Origin: Lethocerus indicus
Lineage: Eukaryota > Arthropoda > Insecta > Hemiptera > Belostomatidae
Assembly: GCA_019843655.1 (NCBI GenBank)
Contig: JACDQD010000011.1
Location: 9,342,604-9,406,603 of the forward strand
Reading direction: 5' to 3'
DNA length: 64,000 bases
Numbering within the stretch: position 1 is the first letter of the stretch; every line of letters starts with the position of its first letter. Positions 39,338 through 52,299 of the stretch are shown here, piece after piece. The translations under genes were made by a program, and so were the position numbers. The notes under the pieces were generated by a model. It did no database searches. It was not told the origin of the DNA and saw nothing but the letters and a program-made list of their open reading frames with translations.

Positions 39338-42300
39338 GCAAGTTTTCCGTGTCCGTCCGGGCGGAAGGAAGCCCAGGAGAGCAGATAGGGGGCGTGGCGA
39401 CAGGTCCATTTCCGTTCCGGTAGATCCGACCGCCGGACCGGAAGCTCCTAATTGCTTATCAGCTTCTCCTCCACTTATAATTTCTAGTTTTTGCCACCAC
39501 CCCCCTCCCCTGCCTCTAGCCCCTGGATTCGGTCCAGGCTTCGATTTTTCGAGCGCCGGCAGCCATCTCTTCCCGCACGCTAAATCAACGCTTCTTTTTC
39601 TAACGCTCCACTCATTTTAATTAGGAGTCGAGAACGCGGTGAGTTATTGCGGAAATAATGTAACGAAAGCGACAAAAAAAAATTTACAATTCCCTGAGTT
39701 GAGCTTAGAAATCTGAGTTATGGCCCTTTTTGGCTTCCTCCCGTTGGCCGAAGGAAAGTGGAACGACGCTCGAGATATATCGGTAATGGTTTTTCCCTTG
39801 ATAAACGATTCGGAGGTTTACTGTTTCTCCTAAGGTCTACAAGGAGCAATACCTGTAATTAATAAGATTAAAATGTAAACTACTACAAAAGGAGGACGAT
39901 TCTACGATCATACATATCAAATACATATATACACCTATTTATTAATACAAATTCTCCATCTGCGTTTGGTCGAAAATAACAATTTCACTGTACATATATT
40001 GTCTAGAGTTTACCCCGAGAGCATGAAACCTCACCCAATAACCTTTAGGCGCTTATCCGGCTTAAATTGCGCACCTTTAAAAAAAACCGAATGCTCAAAT
40101 GTCACGGACTCGCGGCCCGAATGTGTAACGAGCATTAGTCAAATAGTCCGTAACAATTACAAAACGCACAATGAAAAATTAATGTACAAAAACGGTCGAC
40201 TCTAATAGAATGGAGAGAGTAGAAACTTGCTCTTTCAATCAACTGTTTTATCAGAATTACTTTCAACATTTAAATTTTCACACAACATACATTCTTGTGT
40301 GTGTTATACTTTCAGCAGTTGCTTTAATATTGATTAATGATACTAGTGTTTCATCGGATTGAAACCAATTCTAAGCAACTGTTAACATGAATGTGCAGAA
40401 CGCTGCATAGCGGGGGAGCAGAATTCGACTCAAGCTGTTAGAACACCCGTCGCAGTTCATTTGAATCTATACAAGCTTAGTATTGGGGGGAGTCTCGGGA
40501 CAATTTCACGCGTGTGGGGAGTAAAGGGGTATGAAATCTTGTAATGGAATATATAACAGATTACATGGGAATTGCCATTCCTTTAGATAATTAGGGCGTG
40601 TAACACTTGAGCGAAAATATATTGAATCCGAGGAAGTGGGAAAGGTAATAGACTGAGGTTTGTCATTCACTTTCTCATACCTATTGAATATTTGAGCTCG
40701 ATTCTGGGACGGTTTCGAATATAGTTTATTAAATACCAATTTATTCCATGGCAACTCCGCAGATTTGTTGTTTCTGTAACAACTACTTCGCATCTAATGT
40801 GCAGTTATAATAAGGGGCCGCCTCCTCTGTACGTGCAGTAGGATGTACGTACATAATGAGATTAAGTATTGGGTAAAGAGTAATTGAAAACGAAGTCCCC
40901 ACGATTGAAGTCCGGCATAGTTGACCTGTAACGTGCATGTTTCCGTTATATTAGCATCACCGATTTTCTCCTTCCACTTGCCTATTCGGTCATAAGACCA
41001 ATTTTGAATCAACAGCATTCCTTCAGTAATATAGTTGAGTAATGCCCATGAAACTTCCTGTTTACAGAAGTAAATAGATGTTATTAATTATTCGCCTCCA
41101 ATTCGGTTCTTAAATTCGTATAAAAAAAGAGAAGGCGATTTTATTTTGATTCTGAACGGAACTAATTTAGCTTTTGCATTCCGAACTGTCCTTAGAAAAC
41201 CGCCAGGAATTTAATTACCAAATATTTCGAATTGTTCCCGCCGTAAAATGGAAAAGCTGAAATGACGCAACTGAAAACTCGTCATCATTTTGAGTGCATT
41301 CCTTCTGGTAGATAATTTTCTGTAATAACGAGAATCCCACGCACATTTTATAAGACCCGTCGTTTATACTCGAAATGAGAAACTTATTGTCCTTCATAAA
41401 CTGGAGAATGCTTAAAAAATCCATTGATATTTTTACAGCCCGGTTACGGCTTATATAAGGGACTTGTGAAATTGCTCCTCTACATTGAGTGCAGCCTTAG
41501 ACTCAATTATTTCATTGTTCGGTCATCTATATATCTAGTCTATCTGATCATTTTATAAGCGACCATCCAGTACCCTTATTAATAACTTTTATAAAAGCTA
41601 TGCAGATTTAATAACACTTTCTAATAGTTGTAACTTCCCCCAATACGGAACTTCGGGTGCTCAGTGTTACTGGCGCTTGTTCCTATACGGACGAAGTCAG
41701 TCGCAATTGGTAATCTCAGCCTCTATAAGTAAGCCAGTTTCGTCTGTGAAGGAGGAAGCGTTGCTCTTGACAAATTAGGAGCCGGATCGTCGATCATCCT
41801 CGGGGCTCTAATTCCCGTCATCAGTCAAAACTGACTCTCTCTCGCGCCTCCCTACAGACAATGGGGGAAGGCTCTCCCAATGAGCGTAGCAGATTGCATG
41901 AATAATTAAGCCCGATTAATTAGTTTTTTCTCGCCGGAGTGTTATTAATGACGGGCGGGCTTCGCTACGCCCTTTGAGAAATTGAAAATAATTGATTGGC
42001 TCAACGATGGAATCCATTGTCTCTTGTACCGTATTTTGGGTTTAGATGCGTATAATTTCTAATACTATCAACGGGTTGGATAGACCCGCAACGATGGAAT
42101 TCGTGACCAGTGCATTTGTCCGAAGCTCCCCAACAAATTTCACCCAACTTTTGTTACAATTTTCAAAGTTTGGCCAAGATTTCTATAATGATTTACTTTA
42201 TCCGTGACCTTTCCTCTCAAAAACAGGAAGATTTACGTAAGATAGGTTTTTGAAGCGGGTGAATTTAATTTTTAAATTCCTCCATCCATACATCCAGAAA

Positions 42301-42586
42301 ATTAATGATGTAGTGCAGCAATAATGATTAATCAAAAAATCCTCAACGTTCTACAGAAATTGTTCAAAGCGACCTCCGTTCTGAACTCAAATGAAATGAG
42401 CCCCCCACTGTTTCAGGAATGACCGCTATGTGTCAAATATATATAACAATAATACTGTTAAATTGGCTCATGCCACACACTGTATATTAGGCCGAGAATG
42501 TGTATCAGACAGGAAAATGTGTGCCTCGAAGACAGAAGGTTGTCAGCAACAGGTTGGTAGGCTACAGGGCAGAGCCGTCCTTTAGC

Positions 42587-42631
42587 ATGTGTGTATGTGT
42601 GTATATATGTATATATTTATAAATATATATT
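42587..42631. repeat. Mixed (GT)n/(AT)n repeat
   Basis: GTGTGTATGTGTGTATATATG grades into ATATATTTATAAATATATAT. Confidence 0.85.
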
Positions 42632-43288
42632 TTTAATAATGAGTAGTATTAATAGAGTAGTATTAATTTATCTTAAACTAAGTGTATTAATTGATGTTTA
42701 TTGATAGTTCACTGTAACCAGTGCAGTAACCATACATTTTCACAGGTTTTCTGTTGACAATTCATAGGCTAACGAACAAATTTTGATTATCGCGCAATTT
42801 CCATAATTTCCGCGGACGAACGGACGTCGTTCAAATGGGACAGAATTCCCGGATGATTTTATTTCGAGAAGTAAATTAATGTTCGGACAGCGCGGGACAA
42901 CAAAGGGGACGGCCAGGTTCATATGTTAGACGGGCGCCAGCTGTTCGGATCAGTCATTCATTATATTTAAAATCCCATTTCCCCAAGTTAAATATCCGCC
43001 AAAACTATTTGGCCTAATGGGATTGCCCGTTTAAAATCTTTTTTAATACACACATATTACGTAAATTATATTTAGATCCACTAAAATTGCCCGAATTTAT
43101 GAAACTGGGTTCTGAGTCGTTAAGATTCCAACGTTGGGCGCAAAGTTTCCGCTTTGTTAGCGCTAAAGTGATAATGACTTTTTCCTTTGATCTTTAGTCA
43201 ATGTAATGTGAAGAGTACAGGAAGTAAGATTGGACATTCTAAAAAAAAAATTAAATATGAGATCGAGTTTTCGAAACATTAACCTAAT

Positions 43289-43290
<2 letters not shown>

Positions 43291-43344
<54 letters not shown>
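43291..43344. repeat. (AT)27 microsatellite
   Basis: Uninterrupted AT dinucleotide run of 54 bp, the longest pure simple repeat in the window, with no inverted flanks. Confidence 0.95.
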
Positions 43345-43347
<3 letters not shown>

Positions 43348-46300
43348 CGGTTTTTTATCACACATCCGTTTTACACTTTGGATTTTCCTTTCATGTAGTC
43401 GTTATTTGCTATTTTCCTTTGTCAGAACTAATAATAGTCCTATTATCGACTTATTAAATAATTATGTATTGCCATCTGGAAAATATTGATAAGGAAAAGT
43501 AATTGAAATTGTATGTACTGGCATTAATCTCGTTGTGTTACATACTGCGACAGTAACGTTTGTTTTACTAGTAGTGAGCTATAATTAAATGTTATGAAAC
43601 ACTGTAAGAAATGTACAAAGTTTTTTGATACATCTGGTTATCATCTGGGATTTTATGTTGGACTGTGCGCTCTTATTGTCTCAACGAGAATCCATTTCGT
43701 CGCATCTTTATTTGGAGAATATTCAGGATTAAATGTCGTAAAATTATATAAGCGAAAAATAACGACCATCTTCGGCTGTCGCCTCTCGGTATCTCGTCGA
43801 CACGCCCACTCAGACGCCCAATTTATCAATTAATTGATCGGGGTTCGACCGACTCCGACGCCGAATATAGACGCGCGGATCGCCTAATTATAATCCGCCG
43901 TCCCGGGCTCTAATTTATTCCGTGCGCCGAGACGCCTGGCGTGCCCGGGGTATTTCGAAAATAACCAATTTATTGATGCAAATCGTGTCTCGGATCCGAT
44001 GACATTTGCAGATAGGAAGAGCGCCCCCCGGGGGGTGTGGGACAGAATTCGGAGCCGTCCAAGTGTCAGTTTATCATGCGCGTTATAGCCCTGGTCAATT
44101 ATATGCGCGATCCCGACAGATTTGCACAGCAACTTAAATTTAAAGGAAGAAGTGTCATGAATAAAGTTCAGGCTTATTCCACCTTTGTTGAAATAAAAAT
44201 TAACCCTCTATGGGCCGAATTTTTATTTTAAATGAAAAAAAATTTGATATTGATATTGGTTGTCTTGACAACGTTATAGGATTAAGATTTATGCGGCATC
44301 TCATGAGAAACGCTATAATTATTTGGTAAAATCTCGATAAATTGAAATGTGCCCTGAGTTACACGGGCCCATAGAGGGTTAATTACAATTTGTTAGTAAC
44401 TTTGCGTCGAAGACGCGTATTTACCACTGGCATAGTCGCCATAAAACCCCTCGGCGCTAATTGACGCATAAACCGATTAAAAGCAATTAATTGTAATTTA
44501 ATTACACCCCCAACAACTATAGCGGAGGGAGAAGAGAGCTCGTTACAATTATGAGGAACAACTCCTTCAATTATCTCAGTTCAGTTTAAAACCTCTCGGG
44601 CCAATTCGCAGGAAAGTCGGGGCGCGGGGAAATGGCTTAAACGTAAACACATTAGAGGAATCCACTTCCTGAAAATCTTATTAAGCGGGTCGAGTAGCGG
44701 CCCAATTAATTAAGTCCGTTTAACCCGAGGCTTGGACAGCAGGGCCGAGCTTTTTACACTCTACTCCACCACCCGACGAAATTCAAATCCCAATCGCTGA
44801 ACAGATCAATTTTATTTTATTTTCAATTTCTCAGATATTATACTTTCCATTTAATCGAATCGAGAAAAGGTCGACAAATATTCCAATTTTTTTAATGGGA
44901 CTCTCATTTCTTATTGTATAATTTATTTGTTATTTTAAAAGGTATAATATTTCCTGTTTCGGTTACAACCGAAATTTTGTGATTGATGTCACAAAATTAT
45001 TATATAGGGTTTTATATAGATTAAGGATGTTACTACCTGCTACTACTCGATAGGCTGCGAAGGATTGGGTTTTTCTATTCGGAGTGTGGTTCTATTATAT
45101 TAAATAGGATTCTTAAAGTACATCAAATGTGCTATGATTTAGTTACAATTTTTATGACTGCAGTTCTGAGAAACGATAAATCTATGCGATTTTGTTGCTT
45201 TACTCAGTTGGGACTGCGTAGGAAAGCAGGGGGCGAGGCATCGCGGTTGCGCCATAAATGAAATACATTCAAATAAATTCTATTTTATGTTCGAAACTCC
45301 TTCGTACGTCGTATTTGGACGGCCGTCCGGAATGTTATGATACCAACGGAGGTGGATTCCTCGTCTTAAGAACAGACCTTCGGCTACCGAAGAATTATCC
45401 CGATCGTAAAACGCCGAATAAACGTTCAAGTCTCTATTAGCGGCCCCGTAGTCGGCTTTCGTAAAACGTTAACGGCCCCCATTAACAACATGCCAAATCG
45501 GGGTTATATACGCGGGCTTCGCCTAGTTTCATGCGGCCGGGGACCGGTCGAATTTTACAGTCGGCTCTAATATATTCTATATAATTGCGATCGCGGCCGC
45601 AAGTCTCCTTGGAACTTAGGATTCAAGCCGGGCACATGGGACATAAAAATGAATATAAAACCGGCCGTAAAATATCTACTGTAAACGGTGGAAACGGGCA
45701 ATTGGAGCGAGGGCATATAACCTATTAGGTAGCCACGCGGAAAACGGTTCTAATGAACCAAATCGTCTATAGGAGTAAGATGTACTGGCGACCGTTTTAG
45801 GGAGTTCTTGCAGTTCGAATGAGGGATGGCCGTGGTTAGAAACATTCCTACAGAGCAGAATTGAATTTTAAAACGTAGAAAAATAAGCGACATCCATTTT
45901 AGGTACCGACATAAAAATGATCCTATTATGTATAATATACAATGAAATTCAGATCAAAGCAGGACGAAATCTTAAAGTAATGGGCGCAGATTAAATGAAT
46001 TACGGCTTCCCTTAATTTGATACATTTTTTTTATAATTTATGTTGCAGGCGACATTACACTATCTTTAATCCTCCCGTAGTTTCGACGACGAAATAGTAA
46101 AATAAGTAAAATAATTACTTTTTGTCGATGTCATATAATCTTACCTGTCTTACGGTTACCCCGATGATTGTTTGGAGTATTAGATCTTATCAAGCTATCC
46201 CTTATTTGCTGAAAAAATGTAAACTATACATGCATACATATTGGGACATTAAAAAGAATGTTTAAAGTTATTTTTTGTTAGATTATAGGGGTATTATCAT

Positions 46301-48397
46301 AATGACGTTGCCTCCCTATCGGTGGAACATAATTATATCGCGCATTCTATCTCTTTTCTTAAGCCTTAGCTCTGTTTGTAATGCGTGGGCGTAATCACCA
46401 ACACGCGCTGCTTAGGTCATCAGACCGTTCCGTAAGTCATTATTTTATGTAGCCTGTTTATTCTGATTGACAAATAATCAGGTGTAGATCTCGGGCAGTG
46501 CCAAATTCACGCCTCCGCTCCAACTGGCTCTGAACAAAGACCTGTCCGAACAGCTACGCGCGGATGTCGGCTTTTATTTTCTTTTGTCTCCCGCTCTTTC
46601 GGTGCATGTTCCGTTTTATGTTGTACCGCCCGGTGATTTATGTCGATGGCCCCGATACGGTACCGGGAAAGGTACCTATGAAAGTAGCCTGTGGGGTGTG
46701 TGCACAAGCTTGCAAAGTGGGTCGACTTAATGACAGTTTTTTTTGTATATCATCTCTCTTCTGGTTGGCGTATGTGAAAGTTTCGCTCTCAATACTGCCC
46801 GGCGACTGGTTTTTTAACTTAAACTTCTGAACTTCTTCATCGCGGTGGGCTCATTCTTGTTTCTGTCCGCGAATCTTCGTTAGGGTTACCTCGTTTCCAA
46901 ACAGGTGAGGACGTTCGCGTTGGACGGTGATAGAAACCTCGTTTGGTACATAAGAAACGTAATTGTACCTTCAATATAGTCTTATATTGTACCTATAATA
47001 TTATACAACTATCAGAATGAACTAACCTGCGCCCGGATTCGGTATCGTGTGAAACGAAACGCGTATGAATGGGATTCCTCCTGAAATTCGCACGCGAACG
47101 GCGGTCGGCAATTTTGAAATTGTGCGTATTTTCGAAATTTTGATTGCGGAGAAGATCCGGTCCGCCGCGACCTAGGGCATGGTATAATTGGCGGAGCGGG
47201 AAGGCGATTTAAACGGTCGGAAAGGGGGCCGCTATTAAGGAGATTCCGTTATGGAGTCCGGGGCCCGCTCAACCAATTAACCCGGCTTCGACGAACTGAC
47301 CCCCTCAAGAGCCCCAACTACATTCGCTGGATATTCATGACTTGGGAATACCTGCAAAACATACCGCGTACCGTTGTGCGTCGCCTCTTTCCCTTTCCCC
47401 CGGCCGTCGAATCTTTTGTTTCAATCGTAACATTTTAATACTGTCAGTTAATTATGACTGTAAATTATCAATGTATCCCTAATATGTTGATGAGCTCGAA
47501 ACCTTGAGATAAGGTGCCATTGGATGGTATTTCTGGCGCGAAGTTTAAACACAGCCTTTTTGCACAGAGTGGCTTAAGCAATTAAGGACATGACTCAAGG
47601 TCTGTTCGGAAATAAAAAAGGCGATTTAATCATTTCTTGGACACAAGGTAGTATGACATCGAATGCCCGTGTGGTATCACTAGCCAATACTAAGAAAACA
47701 TTGTTTAGATCGTTGTCAGCTGCTTTTTGTCAGTCATTAGGTTGTCAAAACTGCATTGCTTATAATATACTCGTTTTTATCGAAATTTGACGCTACCTTT
47801 TTAAATTATTAATCGAAAAGTTTTCTTCCTAGCTGTCGGAACACAATTCTTTCTAACTGCGATTTCCTATTACGCCTCGGTACACGGCGTCGCGACGTCA
47901 TTTCCGTCGATACAGAGCGAGTGGGAGGAGCACCGAGATTAACCGCCGGGTATTTCAGATGCCATTCTCCTTACGGTCACCAGGTGTCCCGCTCGCGAAT
48001 AATGGACAGATAAGGAAAATTTATACATCTACTTCTTGGAACAGATGCTTCCTTGGGACTACAACTTGTTGTTAATGGTCGCTGGTTAAAATACCAATAA
48101 AATATCGTTAAACGATCAATTATTAAAAACTAATAGTCTTATTATAGACACCCCTGGATAATCTTCAGCGTTAATTACAGAAAGACTTTCTAATTTAATG
48201 CATATTAAATATCGTTAAATTCAGAAATTGGAAAAGTTCTCCGGATTCCGATGCCGGTCTAGAATTGATCTCATATAACTCCGTTTTTCTCAAATAGACT
48301 TCAGTTCGGTTGTTTGCTCTCTGGGGACTGTTTTCCCGTAAAGTGCAAAAATAAGGTCGCCCGCTCTCAATACCAGTCGCGAGATGTCCATACAGAA

Positions 48398-48462
48398 TGA
48401 GACTCAGTTCCGGAATAAGGGACAAGAGCGACTCTCAACGGTTGTAGGGTTCGATCCGGCAG
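48398..48462 (+). repeat. tRNA-derived SINE-like remnant
   Basis: GAGACTCAGTTCCGG and AAGAGCGACTCTC, then GTAGGGTTCGATCCGG, give the order D-arm, anticodon region, B box. The T loop is one base short, and acceptor stem pairing is not evident, so this is not an intact tRNA gene. Confidence 0.35.
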
Positions 48463-49440
48463 TGAAACGGACACATTTCAATAAATTGCGAATTTGACTT
48501 GCTTTAAATACCGTCACACTCTGAAACACATACGCACCATTGGACTGGGGACATTATTTACACATACTAAAAATGTTCACTTAAATTATTTCATATTTCT
48601 CACTTATTAGTATTTTTCATTCATTCAACACGAATCATATAAAATGAATCATCATATCGCATATATATTTCAGAAAACAAATAATAGAAAAAAAAACAAG
48701 ATATACAGATTAAGGTTAAATGTAATATTAAAATATTGCTTGACCCGAAAGTCTATTTAAGAAAGAATATTTATTCTTTTAATTGCCGAAAATAGATCGA
48801 TGGTCTACGTAGGTTTCTTTAAATATTGACAAGTGTCATAGATTCCATCTTGTGTACTGGTAAATTATAATTTCCATATTTCGTGTGTTTTCATGAAATC
48901 TTTGTCTTATGACTACAATATTTAATGTGTCATATTATTTATTGTTATTATCTTTATAGACACTACCACCTTAAAATTATGGCAACGGTATCATCTCAAA
49001 ATAAATTCGTTATTAAAACAAGAAAAAGGTTAATGGTAGTAAAACTCACACATACGTGTGAGAGTCAACATTCCAAAGTAGATATGATGACGCCGTTGCC
49101 AAAACAACGATAAAATATTAATCTTACGATGGGGGAAATTTCCATGGGCGAAACCATTTATTCTGATTTAAATGCTATGCGGATAATTCCGAATGCACTC
49201 TTGCTTTCGGGAAAACAGATTTATTGGATGGTCACGCCGATTTGGACTATTCCTAGACCCGTTTTGGCATTCCGCCTGCCTGGATAAATGCAGCACTGAA
49301 TCACTATTAAATAATGCATTCTCTAAAGGACCCTGTTATGCCAAGATAAGTAAAGGAATGTTCGGCCAGATGGACCGCGACTATTTACTGTGCAAATATA
49401 TTTACGTTTAGCTATCTCCTAAATCTCTCCCCCCCCTCTA

Positions 49441-49461
49441 TTTCTCTCTCTTTCTCTCTCT
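49441..49461. repeat. (TC)n tract
   Basis: TC run after a short poly-C (49429-49436). Confidence 0.85.
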
Positions 49462-50679
49462 GTAAGAACGATTTTAATAGTAACTGTACATTTTAGCTCA
49501 AATATTTGAATTATTATTTATAAGAACATACAGTTTGGAAGAGATTTTGCAGAACCCTAGACAAACCGATAATAATAATCAGTCAAGATTTGCAGTGACA
49601 TACAAATTATGAAGACCATTGTAGGATAATCACTAAATCTTTATAATAACATACTTTTAACGTCATTATGATAAGGACTTAATATTCGTAATGATGTCGA
49701 AATGTTAAACTGATTTTCGAATTCTCTTATATTCTTTGAAATTTGTTGAATCCTGACGATTAGTAAAGTGCTATTACATTTATTGATCTGGAGCATTTTA
49801 TAAATTTGAGTTACGTCACAAGCAGAGGTTTAATCATAATTCCAAGCGTTATTGTTATTTATCCGCTCACATATATGTAACATATGTTAGCATTTTCCAT
49901 AGAACTGAATTCGCATTACTATACTCTTTTACGAACGGAATTCTTATGATGTATACACAATCAACGCGATATATTTTTAAACAATTACAGACTAGTATTA
50001 ATGTTATTTAACTTTTGACTAACGACCCTCATCGAATTTTATATTTAAATGTTGGGTCCATGTGTATAGGGGCAGGGCAATACTAAGGATTCTAATACTA
50101 AGGGCGCATTACACCCCTGTTGTGCGGGTTGAGCATCAAGTCCCTTTGTTAGCCCTTCGAAAGAACGCATGGATTTCCGTATGGGTTGACTTTCAATACT
50201 AAAATTATAAGTGTTTAATCCGATGAATAGCATGTCGCTAATTATAATATAATACTAATAAAATATAAATAAATGTATTTCAACGTCACCGAACAGAAAA
50301 AAACAAGTCGAACACACAAAATCGGTAATGAGTTCATTTTCAGCACTGTACACTTTGTACTTATGAATATTTTACAGGCTTTTCAATTTAAAAGTCACAA
50401 TAGTAAATAGTTCTCGAGTTATACTTCGATCACTCATGACCACCTGTCGAGTCCGACCGGCGTCTTTAAGCCATTATCCTTGTTGAAATATGTAGGAATC
50501 TACTCCTATATTTAAATTCTACAAATTTATATCCAGGGTAATTGTATTCGGCGGTCATTAATAGAATAATTAGCATCAGCATTATGAATGGGTAGGATCA
50601 CTAGGTAGAACTACAGAACTATTGGCCTTCGTGAACCTTTCCGACCGGTCCCTCCTTTCATGGGACGTTGTAAAACGAC

Positions 50680-50760
50680 TCGGTAATGTCCCTCAGCCAT
50701 TTCACCGGCGAGCATTAGAAGGCGGCGGCGGGAGCATTAGAGCAATCGGCCGGTAATGCT
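50680..50760. promoter_or_regulatory. Cluster of TAAT-core repeats upstream of the transporter exon
   Basis: GAGCATTAGA occurs at about 50710 and again 22 bp later; the reverse complement of AGCATTACCG lies at 50751-50760, and CGGTAATG also occurs near 50680. The GC-rich spacer suggests sites for a TAAT-binding (homeodomain-type) factor about 1.2 kb upstream of the start codon. Function is inferred. Confidence 0.25.
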
Positions 50761-51639
50761 GTGCCGGCTTTATCGGTGCCCTCAGACGCATGCGACGGCA
50801 GTGCGGTTCTCACCTCTGATGGTGACACGGCGAAAATTGGGACGTCAAAAGGAAGGTTCCATCGAGGACTCCAGGATTGAACACGGGTTCATTGACTTTT
50901 CGTTATGAATAATACTGGGAAGTTCAAGTAATGCGACAAATGAAACTCCGGCCACTTCTCTCGCCCATAAGTTTCTGGTTCAATTAACATTTCGCCAAGG
51001 TTTAGAATATCGTAGACCCAGGAATTCCTTTCTGTTTACAAACCTCAGAGCGTCCGACCCAATCCAAAACATCGTCACAGATTTTAGGTTCTTAGGTTAG
51101 GGGGTTGGAAATTTGTGTGATAAGCTCATACACAACATCGGACATCAAAGCCAACAGATAATGAAACGCCGATGACACACCACAAGTTTGTCAAAACACT
51201 AATTGACCAATTGAGGGCCGATTTTCGTGTATCGAGAACGCGTCCATCGACATCTTCCGCGGACAATAGATTAGATAACAAATTGCATATTCAGCCTGCA
51301 ATGCGTATTGGGAAGTGTTTCAAAATTATAAACAATAAAATACCGATTTTTTTTTTGCAAATATACATTCCTCGATCTCGACCAATTCATATAACTCCAA
51401 TATCATTATAATACGTTACTTGGTTCAAAAATTGTAATAGATAATACGAGGGTCTATAAATGTTCGTTTCTACCGTAAAGCTGATAGCTAACGTCCAAAA
51501 TCGTTCCGAGTGCAAAGGGTTAATATTTTCGACTTTAATCTGCTTCAATTATTCTATACGTTTCTGGTACCAAGTTATATATTAATTAGTCGGAATTATA
51601 TCCGGATGTGTGTTCCTTCATTCAAGTCCTCCGAGTTAT

Positions 51640-51968
51640 GGTTTTAGTAGCGAGTGAGGGGAGGGAGGTACTCGTTGCAGAGTGGAAATTATCGGGTAGG
51701 TGGGGGCGGGGGAGTGACCCCTATTTGTCGGCGGCTCATTTTTCGCCGGAGGCCGTATCTCCTCCAATCGCCGCCACCGTAAATTAATGGTCAATTAACG
51801 GGTAGGGTGGCCGGCGGAGGCGCGAGGGGGGCGGCGCATGCGCGGCCGTCGGCGGCGGAGGCGTCCCGGCGGGTAGGGGCGCCTCAGTGTGTGCGCGCCC
51901 GCCCGGCCGGACTAAGCACACGGGCGACAGGCGGCCCGACCCGAGAGCTCCGCGGGGCCCGCCCCGTC
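51640..51968 (+). promoter_or_regulatory. CpG-rich promoter / 5' UTR region of the transporter gene
   Basis: Base composition changes sharply here from AT-rich DNA to a block dense in CG dinucleotides that runs into the coding exon. It contains G-rich stretches (around 51655-51720) and near-continuous GC from about 51806. No TATA box is obvious at a suitable distance, which fits a TATA-less dispersed promoter. A weak possible 3' splice site (GGTTTTAG at about 51640-51647) leaves open that this is an internal 5' UTR exon reached from an upstream promoter. The transcription start is not defined by the sequence. Confidence 0.5.
51838..51876 (+). other. Arginine-rich upstream ORF (12 codons) in the transporter 5' leader
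   Basis: The first ATG in the GC-rich leader lies 131 nt upstream of the proposed start and in another frame. It opens a 12-codon reading frame, MRGRRRRRRPGG, ending at TAG. Short uORFs with consecutive arginines can slow ribosomes and lower translation of the main frame. Whether it is in the mRNA depends on the unmapped transcription start, and CGN-rich sequence makes arginine runs likely by composition. Confidence 0.3.
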
Positions 51969-52299
51969 ATGATACTGGCCGAACAGGACTCGGGCCTGGC
52001 TACTTGCAGCGAGGTAGCCTCCTGCAGCGAGGTACACCACCACCACCACCACCAGCAGAGGCGCGGCGGCGGCGGCGGCGGAGGCAGCGGCGCCGGGGGC
52101 GGCAGCGGCAGCGGCAGCCGAGGCGGCGCCAGAGAGCACACCCTCAAGCAGCACTACTACCCGGAAGGCGGCTGGGGCTGGGCCGTACTCGCTTCTTCCG
52201 TCCTGGTCCAGATCCTGGCCCACGGCCTCCAGCTAGCCTCCGGGGTCTGGGCTCCGACCACCGCTCATCACTTCTCTACTCCCACTCACCTTGCCCCAG
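51969..52299 (+). CDS. First coding exon of an SLC16/monocarboxylate-transporter-like gene (partial)
   Basis: SLC16 proteins are 12-helix major-facilitator carriers of the plasma membrane that move lactate, pyruvate, ketone bodies or other small substrates. The exon encodes about 110 residues. It starts with MILAEQDSGL, followed by a run of six His (about residues 23-28), a Gly/Ser-rich low-complexity tract (about 33-52), and then YYPEGGWGWAVLASS near residue 63. PEGGWGWAV is the family signature (usually P-D/E-GGWGW-V) that opens transmembrane helix 1; the hydrophobic stretch VLASSVLVQILAHGLQLASG fits that helix. ATG 51969 is the first in-frame ATG: the frame stays open upstream to about 51807 but begins there with GTG. 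Position -3 is a purine. The exon ends at CAG|GTACAA in phase 1; reading on gives non-family sequence to a stop at 52434. The N-terminal tail would be cytosolic. Family membership is seen; substrate and subfamily cannot be assigned from one helix. Confidence 0.85.

Larger units (their letters stand above)
32835..51639. other. Non-coding stretch upstream of the transporter promoter region
   Basis: No coding exon is recognised. GC-rich islands lie at about 33640-33890, 34480-34880, 38400-38700, 43840-44050, 45300-45720 and 47020-47420. The element fragment at 35768 and the tRNA-like remnants at 35890 and 48398 are the only transposon traces found. TATATAAG at 41452 and similar boxes elsewhere are unsupported as promoters. 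Confidence 0.6.

Noticed and set aside
47437..47460. TAATACTGTCAG, identical to the first 12 bases of miR-8/miR-200
   Set aside because: The remaining bases do not match and there is no pairing 5p arm upstream, so no precursor hairpin.
51082..51104. TTAGG-like units resembling insect telomere repeat
   Set aside because: Only about three imperfect units; not a telomeric or interstitial array.
51447..51475. TACGAGGGTCTATAAATG, reminiscent of a mariner terminal repeat
   Set aside because: No inverted partner or transposase remnant was found nearby.
51807..51968. N-terminal extension of the transporter frame upstream of 51969
   Set aside because: It begins with GTG rather than ATG, lies in GC-rich leader, and its sequence is compositional Ala/Arg/Gly. 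The first in-frame ATG is 51969.
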